The notes below the pieces were generated by a model. The model was not told where the DNA came from, ran no database searches, and worked only from the letters and a program-made list of their open reading frames with translations. A DNA stretch of 53,255 bases from Lachnospiraceae bacterium. Lineage in GTDB: Bacteria > Bacillota > Clostridia > Lachnospirales > Lachnospiraceae. The DNA lies in NCBI GenBank assembly GCA_017455435.1, contig JAFTAU010000034.1:1-53255 (forward strand). Direction: 5' to 3'. Positions within the stretch are counted from its first letter, which is position 1. Each line of letters opens with the position of its first letter. Positions 1-6,606 of this stretch are shown piece after piece. The position numbers and the translations under genes are program-made.

Positions 1-344
1 AGTTGATACTTCTGACAGCCGAGCGCTTTCAGCTCCAGGCAGACCTGATCGTTCAGGTGGAATGGGTTGCCCATGATCGTAAAGGGGATATCGTATTTGT
101 GGAACAGATCGAGCAACCGCCAGAAATCCGGGTGCAGGATCGGGTCGCCGCCGGTCAGATAAAAGTACGGCAGTCTGCCGTACACTTCGCAGAAGTCGAG
201 ACAGTTATAGAAAGTGTCCTGCATCTGCTCCCAACTCATCGAGTCAAGCTTACGGCAGGGATCGCCGGAGAAGATATAGCAGTGCTTGCACCGTTGGTCG
301 CACTCATCCGTGATATGCCATTGAAAGGAAAAATACTGTTTCAT
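1..344 (-). CDS. Radical SAM peptide maturase, ACGX-type RiPP system (partial, C-terminus off window)
   Basis: The first 114 codons of a radical SAM enzyme are visible; the rest lies beyond the left edge. The start ATG at 344-342 follows AAGGTGA on the minus strand. The [4Fe-4S]/SAM-binding motif C-x3-C-x2-C is at residues 15, 19 and 22, followed by an aromatic residue, and a GGD motif (equivalent to GGE of the fold) is at 65-67. Two further cysteines at 30 and 48 lie near the core. The gene is the second one of an operon behind a 59-aa peptide with Ala-Cys-Gly-X repeats. Known radical SAM/SPASM maturases that pair with Cys-rich repeat peptides install thioether or related crosslinks, so the inferred role is modification of that peptide. 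I recall a family named for ACGX-repeat peptides, which fits the neighbour exactly. A SPASM domain would be in the missing part and cannot be checked here. Confidence 0.85.
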   Translation of the reverse strand, partial: MKQYFSFQWHITDECDQRCKHCYIFSGDPCRKLDSMSWEQMQDTFYNCLDFCEVYGRLPYFYLTGGDPILHPDFWRLLDLFHKYDIPFTIMGNPFHLNDQVCLELKALGCQKYQ

Positions 345-390
345 TTAGTCACCTTATATGTTGATCGGAATGACCCGAAGTAATATCGAG

Positions 391-420
391 GTTCCCGGTA
401 AGAATCCTCCAACCGGGAAC
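391..420 (-). terminator. Intercistronic hairpin between precursor peptide and maturase
   Basis: A perfect 9-bp inverted repeat (391-399 pairing with 412-420, 12-nt loop) lies in the 90-nt gap between the precursor stop (435) and the maturase start (344). No uridine run follows on the minus strand, so it looks like a stabilising or partly attenuating hairpin, not a full terminator. Such elements commonly give much more precursor than enzyme in RiPP operons; that role is inference. Confidence 0.6.
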
Positions 421-434
421 GGGTGGGAAGAAGC

Positions 435-614
435 TTACTTCTTGTCGCCGGCTCCACAGGCAGAACCGCAAGCTGCTGGTTTTTCTTCCGGCTTGTCGGC
501 AGCGCCGCAAGCAGCGGGAGTCTCAGCAGGCTTATCGGCCGCACCACAGGCGGCAGCGGGAGCCTTATTCTCCTCGTCCTTCTTACCCCATCCGAATAGA
601 TTGGAAAGTGCCAT
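435..614 (-). CDS. ACGX-repeat RiPP precursor peptide
   Basis: A 59-codon gene on the minus strand with a near-perfect ribosome site (AAGGAGG, 8 nt before the ATG at 614). The peptide has an N-terminal leader of about 20 residues (MALSNLFGWGKKDEENKAP) and a core with four Ala-Cys-Gly-X units: Cys at 23, 36, 49 and 53, each preceded by Ala and followed by Gly. The first three are spaced exactly 13 residues apart by a repeated linker with D-K-P and Glu-rich segments; the last is 4 residues after the third. It ends in GAGDKK. Cys occurs only in the repeats. Placed directly before a radical SAM gene, it is the expected substrate; a thioether-bridged peptide is the inferred product. No signal peptide is seen, so export, if any, must use machinery outside the window. 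It is confident as a gene; the chemistry is unknown. Confidence 0.88.
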   Translation of the reverse strand: MALSNLFGWGKKDEENKAPAAACGAADKPAETPAACGAADKPEEKPAACGSACGAGDKK

Positions 615-668
615 TTCGTTATCCTCCTTGAAACATGTCAGAGCGCCGTTTCGCCCTCTGCATTTTCC

Positions 669-696
669 ATTATACTGATGCTTTTCTTCCGCTCAA
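669..696 (-). promoter_or_regulatory. Promoter of the RiPP operon
   Basis: On the minus strand a TATAAT -10 box lies at 669-674 and TTGAGC (four matches to consensus) at 691-696, 16 bp apart. Transcription would begin near 662, about 48 nt before the precursor ATG. The -35 box abuts the direct repeat at 698-736. Confidence 0.65.
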
Positions 697-697
697 G

Positions 698-736
698 TAC
701 GCACTTTTTTGTAAGTATATACGCACTTTTTTGTAA
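698..736. repeat. Tandem direct repeat, candidate HxlR operator
   Basis: Two identical 17-bp copies (TACGCACTTTTTTGTAA) sit at 698-714 and 720-736, start to start 22 bp, that is two helical turns, so both face the same side of the DNA. They exactly fill the space between the divergent -35 boxes of the precursor promoter (691-696) and the regulator promoter (741-746). Flanking half-sites CAAGTA (694-699) and TACTTG (738-743) also form an outer inverted repeat. This is the natural binding site for the adjacent HxlR-family protein and would control both directions. Confidence 0.6.
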
Positions 737-740
737 CTAC

Positions 741-769
741 TTGAAAAACTGTTCATGTTGCACTATAAT
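741..769 (+). promoter_or_regulatory. Promoter of the HxlR regulator gene
   Basis: TTGAAA at 741-746 and a perfect TATAAT at 764-769 are separated by 17 bp. Predicted start near 776 leaves a 33-nt leader to the ATG at 809. Autoregulation through the adjacent repeats is likely but inferred. Confidence 0.75.
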
Positions 770-808
770 ATTGGTGTAACATTCAAAAAGGAAGTAATGG
801 AGGTCGCA

Positions 809-1147
809 ATGAAAACAAAAGAAGAATTGCCGGAATGCCCGGTTGCAACAACGGTATCACTGATCGGGAACAAGTGGAAACTGCTGATCCTGCGCAATCT
901 GCTTGTCTGTCCGTGGAGATTCAATGAATTACATAGGAATCTCGAAGGAATCAGTCAAAAGGTCCTGACCGAAAGCCTACGGCAGATGGAAACGGACGGG
1001 ATCATCACCCGCACTGTTTATCCTGAAGTCCCGCCACGTGTTGAATATGCACTGTCCGAGCTTGGCGAGAGCATGCGCCCGATCCTCATGTCCATGCAGG
1101 ATTGGGGGAATAATTACAAAGCGAACCTGAACAACCGAATGACATAA
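809..1147 (+). CDS. HxlR-family transcriptional regulator
   Basis: A 112-aa winged-helix regulator of the HxlR/MarR-like class. The start at 809 was chosen over an upstream in-frame ATG at 755 because GGAGG (799-803) sits at correct spacing and the promoter start falls downstream of 755. Family marks are the N-terminal C-P-V (Cys10), followed by the SLIGNKWK segment, the recognition helix around GISQKVLTESLRQME, and the wing PPRVEYALSELG. Cys10 is the usual redox- or electrophile-sensing residue in this family; a second Cys (about residue 34) is also present. It is divergent to the RiPP operon, with shared repeats between the two promoters, so it probably senses a thiol or redox signal and governs the peptide operon. 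Both the family and gene are sure; the target is inferred from position. Confidence 0.9.
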   Translation: MKTKEELPECPVATTVSLIGNKWKLLILRNLLVCPWRFNELHRNLEGISQKVLTESLRQMETDGIITRTVYPEVPPRVEYALSELGESMRPILMSMQDWGNNYKANLNNRMT

Positions 1148-1148
1148 C

Positions 1149-1184
1149 AAGCGGCAGAGCAAGATTGCTTCGCCGCTTCTTTTA
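1149..1184 (+). terminator. Intrinsic terminator after the HxlR gene
   Basis: Stem AAGCGGC (1149-1155) pairs with GCCGCTT (1172-1178), with an inner AGCAA/TTGCT helix, followed by CTTTT. It begins two bases after the stop codon. Confidence 0.85.
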
Positions 1185-1356
1185 TGAAAATCGCAAACTG
1201 GAATGCAATATAGGATATTGCTATAATGATAACCGTCAACGGCAGAGACAATGATTAAACTAAAGAGAGGTTGAAAACGAACGATTGATTAAAGTATGTA
1301 TACATAAGAGAAGTTTTAGTGAGCCTGATCAAAAGTCCGTGATTATTGCAGGTGAA
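1185..1356. other. Noncoding stretch with an orphan promoter-like sequence
   Basis: No supportable gene. An extended -10 (TGCTATAAT, -10 box 1222-1227) and a purine-rich AAAGAGAGG near 1264-1272 look like the remains of a promoter and ribosome site, but the reading frames behind them stop within a few codons. I read it as a decayed gene start. Confidence 0.4.
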
Positions 1357-1396
1357 TAAAAAAGAGTCTGCAAACGGCGAAAAACCGCTTACAGAC
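1357..1396 (-). terminator. Intrinsic terminator downstream of the truncated tRNA-Ser
   Basis: On the minus strand, a 12-bp stem (1385-1396 with 1366-1377, two non-Watson-Crick positions) with a short U-rich loop is followed by TCTTTTTT (1365-1357). It stands 8 nt after the CCA of the tRNA fragment, where a tRNA terminator belongs. Confidence 0.75.
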
Positions 1397-1404
1397 TGGA
1401 TTTT

Positions 1405-1461
1405 TGGCGGAGGGTGTGGGATTCGAACCCACGTGCCCGGAAAGGGCAAATGCATTTCGAG
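1405..1461 (-). pseudogene. 3' fragment of tRNA-Ser(CGA), candidate attachment-site scar
   Basis: On the minus strand the fragment runs from the anticodon loop CTCGAAA (1461-1455) through a class II variable arm (GCCC/GGGC), a canonical T-arm (GTGGG-TTCGAAT-CCCAC), the acceptor 3' strand ACCCTCC, discriminator G and encoded CCA (1407-1405). The sequence upstream of the loop does not pair with the 3' anticodon strand, and no D-arm or intact acceptor 5' strand is found. The break in the anticodon loop is where many tyrosine integrases cross over in tRNA genes, leaving such a 3' copy. It cannot be functional. It differs from the intact tRNA-Ser(CGA) at 53136-53223 in variable arm, T-stem and acceptor, so it is not a simple duplicate of that gene. 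Confidence 0.75.
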
Positions 1462-1822
1462 TCTGTGCAAACACGCCTCCAAGCGGTGCAAATCTAAAGT
1501 ACACTTTATTTTTGCACCAAAAGCGAATCTTCGAAATTCATCTGCATGTGTTTTGCGTTCTGAAATTTTTTCTATTGCGTTGTTGAACACACGCGACAAC
1601 GCAGGTAGATGTCTTTTTTTTCGTACATATAGTGTGATATGATAATGTTGCACGAAAGGAGAGTTAAAATGGCGAAGAAAATGTCGAACATAATGAAAGT
1701 ATGATTTGAAATAATTGAATAATTAGTCTGATAGAATATATGATACCACCTTTTCAATACGATTCATACGGACAATGTTTGACAAAGGCGGCCGAAAGCG
1801 GACAATTTTAAAAAAACTATAG
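1462..1822. other. Noncoding scar region with inverted repeats
   Basis: No real gene. A nested imperfect palindrome lies at 1485-1518 (GGTGCAAA/TTTGCACC outer arms, AAAGT/ACTTT inner arms). A perfect 8-bp inverted repeat is at 1576-1583/1596-1603, followed by a T8 run near 1613-1621. A promoter-like GATAAT (1641-1646) leads to the mini-ORF at 1669. The content resembles the edge of an integrated element whose body has been deleted. Confidence 0.45.
1669..1704 (+). pseudogene. 11-codon ORF with strong ribosome site (decayed gene start or leader peptide)
   Basis: ATG at 1669 is preceded by AAAGGAGAG at good spacing, and encodes MAKKMSNIMKV before TGA. The start signal is better than that of most genes here, yet nothing follows. 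The likeliest reading is the surviving 5' end of a deleted mobile-element gene; a leader peptide is possible but no downstream gene on this strand is within reach. Confidence 0.35.
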
Positions 1823-1858
1823 AAGCAATTTAAAAGCCGGATGTTACAGCATCTCGGC
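1823..1858 (-). terminator. Terminator of the aromatic operon, overlapping the aroF stop
   Basis: On the minus strand, GCCG-A-GATG (1858-1850) pairs with CATCCGGC (1843-1836) around a 6-nt loop that contains the TAA stop of aroF; the bulged A is the only irregularity. TTTTAAATT follows. The hairpin therefore forms from the final codons of the gene. Confidence 0.65.
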
Positions 1859-2872
1859 AATATCGTAAATCAGGCGTTCACTCTTTTCCCAGCCGAGACA
1901 GGCATCGGTAATGGACTTTCCGTAGACGCCGCAGCCGATATTCTGGCGGCCGTCCTCGATATAACTCTCGATCATAAAGCCCTTGACCATTTTCCGCAGG
2001 TCGCTGTCATATGAGCGGCTCTGCAAAACCTCTTTTGCGATACGCGGCTGCTCAAACGGATTCTTCCGGGAGTTTGAATGATTTGTATCTACAATAATAG
2101 AAGGATTAGCGAGACCCGACGCCAGATAAGCGTCCGCCAGATCCTTTAAGCTCTCAAAATGATAATTCGGCTGCGCCTGTCCGCCTTTTCTCATAAAACC
2201 GCGTACAATAGCGTGCGCCAGAGGATTGCCCTGAGAGTGCACCTCCCAGCCGCGATAAATAAAAGTATGCTTGTGCTGCGCGGCAGTGATGGAATTGAGC
2301 ATAACCGACATATCTCCGCTGGTCGGGTTTTTCATACCGACAGGAATCTCTATGCCGCTGGCGGTCAGCCTGTGCTGCTGGTCCTCTACGCTTCTGGCAC
2401 CGACAGCCACATAGCCGAGGATATCGTCAAAATATCTGTGATTTTCCGGATAGAGGATTTCGTCCGCACAGACAAAACCAGTTTCCTTGATGGCTCTCAT
2501 GTGAAGCTCCCTCGTGGCCACAATTCCCTTGAAAACATCAGGCTTTTGCTCCGGATTCGGCTGATGCAGCATACCTTTATATCCGTCGCCGGTGGTGCGG
2601 GGCTTGTTTGTATAAATCCTGGGAACGATAAGAATCTTTTCCTTGACCTTCTCCTGAACGCCGCGCAGTCTGCCGATATAATCCAGCACGCTGTCATCTC
2701 TGTCGGCGGAGCAGGGACCTATAATGAGAATCAGTCTGTCATCCTCAGAAGTAAAAATCCTTTCGATTTGTCTGCGGCCGTCTTCGACATATTTGCCGGA
2801 AGCCTCGTCGAGAGGATACATCATTTTGACTTCCATCGGTATAGTCAGTTTCTTTTCGAAAATCATATTCAT
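1844..2872 (-). CDS. aroF: 3-deoxy-7-phosphoheptulonate (DAHP) synthase, type I alpha
   Basis: Condenses phosphoenolpyruvate and erythrose 4-phosphate to DAHP, the committed shikimate step. The 342-aa length and motifs match the AroF/G/H class: GPCSADRDD with the metal-binding Cys, KPRTTGDGYKG for substrate phosphate binding, a QQHR segment, GMKNPTSGD, and DTNHSNSRK with the metal-ligand His. A metal-binding Glu is expected in GFMIESYIEDG. The N-terminal extension typical of feedback-regulated enzymes is present (about 45 residues before GPCS), but effector specificity cannot be read. Start is the first of two ATGs, 10 nt after AAAGGAACGG. It is the last gene of the operon although it encodes the first reaction. 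Gene symbol is by class; aroG or aroH would be equally apt. Confidence 0.95.
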   Translation of the reverse strand: MNMIFEKKLTIPMEVKMMYPLDEASGKYVEDGRRQIERIFTSEDDRLILIIGPCSADRDDSVLDYIGRLRGVQEKVKEKILIVPRIYTNKPRTTGDGYKGMLHQPNPEQKPDVFKGIVATRELHMRAIKETGFVCADEILYPENHRYFDDILGYVAVGARSVEDQQHRLTASGIEIPVGMKNPTSGDMSVMLNSITAAQHKHTFIYRGWEVHSQGNPLAHAIVRGFMRKGGQAQPNYHFESLKDLADAYLASGLANPSIIVDTNHSNSRKNPFEQPRIAKEVLQSRSYDSDLRKMVKGFMIESYIEDGRQNIGCGVYGKSITDACLGWEKSERLIYDIAEML

Positions 2873-2896
2873 GTTGGCACCGTTCCTTTGGTGAGA

Positions 2897-3751
2897 TTAT
2901 TTGTCAAAAAGCTTGCGGCGTTCGGTCGAAAGAATCATTTTTTGTTTCAGAGCTTCGACGTCGTCGCACTTAAGCATATCATAAATCAGAGAAAATTCAT
3001 CCATAAATTTTTTCATCTGAGCAAGAAGCGCAGGCTTGTTAAGCAGAAAAAGCTCGCTCCACATATTTTCGTTAATATTAGCGATTCTGGTAAGATCCCG
3101 GAAAGAGTCTCCGGTGTAATCGACCAGGTGCTCGCTCTTAGAACAGGTCATCAGACAGACAGCTATCAAGTGAGTGAGCTGCGATACGAAGCCTATCATT
3201 TCATCGTGAGCCTTGGGCGGGAGCGAAGAAATGCGTGAAAAACCGAGCGTTTCCGCCAGACCCTTGCAGAGTTCTATAGCGTTAAAAGTATTTGCGTCAG
3301 TCGAGACAATGATATAGTTGGCATTTTTAAAGATGCTTTCGTCGCTGTTCTTAACTCCGTAAACCTCGCGGCCAGCCATCGGGTGCGCCGCGATAAACTC
3401 CAGATCTTCACGTAAAAGCTCCTGAATGTCATAAACAATACAGGACTTAACACCGGTTACATCGGTAATCAGAGCGCCGCGCCTAAGGTACTTTTGATTG
3501 TCATTTATCCAGTCTTTTACAAGATGCGGATAAAGGGCAATCACGACGATATCAGCTTTGGCAAGCAGCGCGGGGTCAGGTGTTGTCGCGCCTTCGTCAA
3601 TAATCCCGTTATCAAGAGCATAACGAATGGCCTCCGGATCAACGTCGATAGCAAATACTGTGTGACCGGCCTTTTTCAGACCGCGGGCATAGCTGCCGCC
3701 TATCAGGCCAAGTCCGGTAATGAGAATTTTTGTCGATTTGTTAAGCTTCAT
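2897..3751 (-). CDS. tyrA: Prephenate dehydrogenase
   Basis: Oxidatively decarboxylates prephenate to 4-hydroxyphenylpyruvate for tyrosine. The 284-aa protein has an N-terminal Rossmann domain with GLGLIGG at 13-19, and Asp36 at the end of the second strand, which favours NAD+ over NADP+. The catalytic His is in AAHPMAGRE (His123). It has the usual all-helical C-terminal dimerisation domain and lacks the ACT or chorismate mutase domains found in some homologues, so no Tyr-binding regulatory domain is seen. It overlaps aroA by 11 nt, indicating translational coupling. Confidence 0.95.
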   Translation of the reverse strand: MKLNKSTKILITGLGLIGGSYARGLKKAGHTVFAIDVDPEAIRYALDNGIIDEGATTPDPALLAKADIVVIALYPHLVKDWINDNQKYLRRGALITDVTGVKSCIVYDIQELLREDLEFIAAHPMAGREVYGVKNSDESIFKNANYIIVSTDANTFNAIELCKGLAETLGFSRISSLPPKAHDEMIGFVSQLTHLIAVCLMTCSKSEHLVDYTGDSFRDLTRIANINENMWSELFLLNKPALLAQMKKFMDEFSLIYDMLKCDDVEALKQKMILSTERRKLFDK

Positions 3752-4946
3752 ATATCAAAACTCCCGCATCCCGCAGTCTGTCGTAAAACCCGGGATAACT
3801 TTTGTTAATTGCCTGTGCGTCCGTCAGCTCCCCGCCGGTTATCGACAGCAGGAGAGAGAGAGCCATGGCAATCCTGTGATCATTGTGAGAGTCTACGGGC
3901 CGTGCGGGCGCTTTTAATCCGCTGCCGACACGGATTGTGTTTTCGCCGATTTCCACCGGGACGCCGAATGCTTTAAGCTCCTCTTTCATTGCCTCGCCGC
4001 GGTCGCTTTCTTTTAATCTGAGCCGGCTCGTGCCTGTCAGCAACGCGCCGTTTTCGGCAGCCGCCAGTGCCATCAGAACAGGTCCAAGATCCGGACAGTC
4101 TGAAATGTCGATTTGTGGTGCCTCGCCGCGCAGCCTCTCAAACAATTCCGGGCAGACTTTGTCGCCCTGAGTGCTGCCAGTATCCAGCCCCGATATTTCA
4201 AGGCAGCCGCCTATTTCATTAAATGCCAGCAGAGCGGCGGCATTTGACCAGTCTCCGGGGACATGGAAGCAGCCCGGGGATTTGTATATCTGAGAGCCTT
4301 TTATGGTGAATGTGCCCGGATATTCCTCCGAAACATTTATTCCAAACCGTTCCAGCATTTTTATGGTCATAACTATATACGGCCGGCTTTCGATTCTGCC
4401 GGTCACTATTATCCGGCTGTCTCCCGGCAGCAGCGGAAGAGCAAAGAGCAGCCCGCTCACAAACTGGCTGCTTACGTCGCCGGGTATAATATAGTTTCCG
4501 GCCGTGAGTCCGCCGCCTACCGTCAGAATTCCGTCATTAAGCGAAAAATCAATCCTTTTTTCAGCAAAAACAACATCGTATACGGAAAGAGGCCTCGACA
4601 TCAGTTTTGGACTTCCGGTTAGAATTCCACCGGTACCTGCTGCGATGATAGGAATGATAAATCTGAGCGTGCTGCCGCATTCGCCGCAGTCTATTGTTTC
4701 TGCAGGGCAGGAAATGCTGCCGCCCGTGCCGGTCACGGACAGAACATTGTCGGATGCTGAAAAATCCGCTCCGATTGCTTTTATCGCTCTGAGCGTCGCG
4801 TAGATATCCTCTGAGGGAGAGAAACCGGTCATCTTTGTTACACCGCCTGAAAGCGCCGCGCATAAAATGGCGCGGTGAAGCTCGCTCTTTGACGGAGGCG
4901 CACAGATACTTCCGTTTGCGGTTGATTTTTCTATGCGAAGTCTCAT
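3741..4946 (-). CDS. aroA: 3-phosphoshikimate 1-carboxyvinyltransferase (EPSP synthase)
   Basis: Transfers enolpyruvyl from PEP to shikimate 3-phosphate. The 401-aa length is slightly short of the common 425-430. Key segments are PPSKSELHRA (Lys20, Ser21, Arg25, substrate binding), GECGSTLRF, the GDVSSQFVSGLL shikimate-phosphate loop, LKESDRGEAM and HNDHRIAM. The usual G-N-A-G-T-x-x-R signature reads G-E-C-G-S-T-L-R, a common clostridial form. Overlaps aroQ by 4 nt (ATGA) and tyrA by 11 nt. Confidence 0.95.
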   Translation of the reverse strand: MRLRIEKSTANGSICAPPSKSELHRAILCAALSGGVTKMTGFSPSEDIYATLRAIKAIGADFSASDNVLSVTGTGGSISCPAETIDCGECGSTLRFIIPIIAAGTGGILTGSPKLMSRPLSVYDVVFAEKRIDFSLNDGILTVGGGLTAGNYIIPGDVSSQFVSGLLFALPLLPGDSRIIVTGRIESRPYIVMTIKMLERFGINVSEEYPGTFTIKGSQIYKSPGCFHVPGDWSNAAALLAFNEIGGCLEISGLDTGSTQGDKVCPELFERLRGEAPQIDISDCPDLGPVLMALAAAENGALLTGTSRLRLKESDRGEAMKEELKAFGVPVEIGENTIRVGSGLKAPARPVDSHNDHRIAMALSLLLSITGGELTDAQAINKSYPGFYDRLRDAGVLIYEA

Positions 4947-5371
4947 AGTGTGCCGGATAAGTAGTCTATCGCTTTCAGATAACCGTCCGTCCCAAAACCT
5001 TTGAAAACGGCCTTACACACGCTGCGCAGATAATTGATCCTGCGGAAGTCCTCGCGTTTGTCGGGGTCGGTGATGTGCACCTCGACGGTGGGGATTGAAA
5101 CAGCCTTTAGTGCGTCGGCTATGGCGAGGCTTGTGTGGGTGTATGCACAGGCATTGATTACTATGCCGTCAAAAACTCCATATGCGCCCTGTATCGCGTC
5201 CACTATCGCACCCTCGTGATTCGACTGAAAAATCTCAACTTCGATGTTTTTGGATGCGCAATGCTCAGTGATTTTTTCGCAAAGCTGGGTATAGGTTTCA
5301 TAGCCGTAGATCTGCGGCTCTCGAATCCCGAGCAGGTTGGTATTCGGTCCGTTGATTATTAACAGTTTCAT
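4943..5371 (-). CDS. aroQ: 3-dehydroquinate dehydratase, type II
   Basis: Dehydrates 3-dehydroquinate to 3-dehydroshikimate. The 142-aa size, NGPNTNLLGIREPQIYG N-terminus (Arg17 and the catalytic-loop Tyr22), QSNHEGAIVD, and Asn73/His79 of the N-x4-THTS loop plus His99 mark the dodecameric type II enzyme. Two segments deviate from the usual text: INPGAYTH reads INACAYTH, and the substrate loop around NIHAREEFR reads DPDKREDFR. The catalytic residues remain. It is placed between aroEK and aroA with 4-nt overlaps on both sides. Confidence 0.95.
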   Translation of the reverse strand: MKLLIINGPNTNLLGIREPQIYGYETYTQLCEKITEHCASKNIEVEIFQSNHEGAIVDAIQGAYGVFDGIVINACAYTHTSLAIADALKAVSIPTVEVHITDPDKREDFRRINYLRSVCKAVFKGFGTDGYLKAIDYLSGTL

Positions 5372-6606
5372 AGCTTTAATCCTTTCAATATGGCAGCAGC
5401 GGCGTCATCCGCCGAGGACGAATTGTCTATAATAAGGTCTGCACAGCTTTTGTACAGTGGCAATCGCTTTTTGTAAAGTGCGGTCAGAGCGTCTCTATCG
5501 GGAGAAAGCGGTCTGTCTTCTGTAGGAACTATGAGCCCGACAGGGCGGTCAAGAAAACAGAGCCTTCCGTTCATTTTCAGCGCTGATATATTGCCGGGAA
5601 CAGTGACGCAACCTCCGCCGGTTGAAATGATTACCCCGGAAAGCGGTGCAAGGGAGCGTATTACCTCGCTTTCGATGCGCCTGAAGCCTGCTTCGCCTGA
5701 GCTCCTGAATATTTCGGCTATTTCGCAGCCGGCCTTTTCTTTTATCAGCTCGTCTGTGTCAAAGATCTTTCTGCCGGTCTGCCTTGCGAGAATGCGCCCG
5801 ACAGTACTCTTTCCGCTGCCCGGCATTCCGGTCAGAACAATATTTTCCTTTGCGGAGAGAAGATTGCTATAAATCCTGTCGGTCAGACCGTCCTCGGCGG
5901 TTTCCCCGGTGAATATTTCATATGATGTGACGGCCTGAGAAACCAGCATATAAAGTCCGCAGACGGCTTTGATTCCGAGAGCCTGCGCCTTCATGGAAAG
6001 CTCCGTGCGCAGAGGGTTGTAAATCACGTCTATTACGGCCTCAAGCTTTGGAAAGAGCGCCGGGTCAACAGGAGCTTCAAAAACGTTCGGATACATTCCG
6101 CAGGGTGTCGTGTTTATCATTATTTCGGCGTCCGGGCATTTTTCTGCGACTTCGGAAATGGATATCTGACCGGCGAACGGATGTCTGCCCGCCACGGTGA
6201 CCGAGGCCGCACCGAGAAATTTTACAGTATAAACGGCGGTTTTTGATGTGCCGCCCGTGCCGATAATCAGAACATTTTTGCCTGAGACATCCACCCCGTT
6301 TTTATCAAGCAGCTCAGCAAGGCCGTTGAAATCAGTATTAAAGCCCAGCAGCTCTCCGTCGATATTGACTATTGTATTGACTGCGCCTATCCGCGCCGCT
6401 TCGGGAGAGATACTGTCAAGAAACGGCATGACATCCTGCTTGTACGGAATGGTGACGTTAATGCCGAGAAAAGCTCGTTTTTTCATAAAAGACGCGAGCT
6501 CGCCGGGAGCAAGCTCTGTCAGTTCGTATTCATATTTGCCGATAGCTTCGTGAATGATTTTAGAAAAGCTGTGCGGGAGGCTGGCGCCTATCAGTCCGTA
6601 TTTCAT
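5368..6606 (-). CDS. aroEK: Shikimate dehydrogenase - shikimate kinase fusion
   Basis: A 412-aa bifunctional protein for two consecutive shikimate steps. Residues 1-250 are AroE: SLPHSFSK shikimate-binding Ser pair, catalytic Lys56 in VTIPYKQD, Asp92 in GFNTDFNG, and NADP-binding GTGGTSKT (116-123). Residues 256-412 are AroK: Walker A GMPGSGKS (260-267), Asp285 of DTDELI, the GEAGFRR segment, GGG (330-332) and the lid Arg in EDRPL (about 365). The start ATG at 6606 shares one base with the aroC stop (TAATG); a longer frame starting at 6660 would run 54 nt into aroC and was rejected. Fusion channels or at least co-regulates dehydroshikimate reduction and phosphorylation. Confidence 0.95.
   Translation of the reverse strand: MKYGLIGASLPHSFSKIIHEAIGKYEYELTELAPGELASFMKKRAFLGINVTIPYKQDVMPFLDSISPEAARIGAVNTIVNIDGELLGFNTDFNGLAELLDKNGVDVSGKNVLIIGTGGTSKTAVYTVKFLGAASVTVAGRHPFAGQISISEVAEKCPDAEIMINTTPCGMYPNVFEAPVDPALFPKLEAVIDVIYNPLRTELSMKAQALGIKAVCGLYMLVSQAVTSYEIFTGETAEDGLTDRIYSNLLSAKENIVLTGMPGSGKSTVGRILARQTGRKIFDTDELIKEKAGCEIAEIFRSSGEAGFRRIESEVIRSLAPLSGVIISTGGGCVTVPGNISALKMNGRLCFLDRPVGLIVPTEDRPLSPDRDALTALYKKRLPLYKSCADLIIDNSSSADDAAAAILKGLKL

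Noticed and set aside
358..678. Plus-strand ORF rich in Ala, Pro and Gln
   Set aside because: It is the antisense of the Cys-repeat precursor; the minus strand has the ribosome site, promoter and operon context.
1405..1480. Functional tRNA-Ser at the left end
   Set aside because: A GGAGGCG near 1474-1480 could mimic an acceptor 5' strand, but the D-arm and the anticodon 5' strand are missing.
2159..3238. 359-codon plus-strand ORF
   Set aside because: Antisense shadow across aroF and tyrA, with no ribosome site and no recognisable domain.
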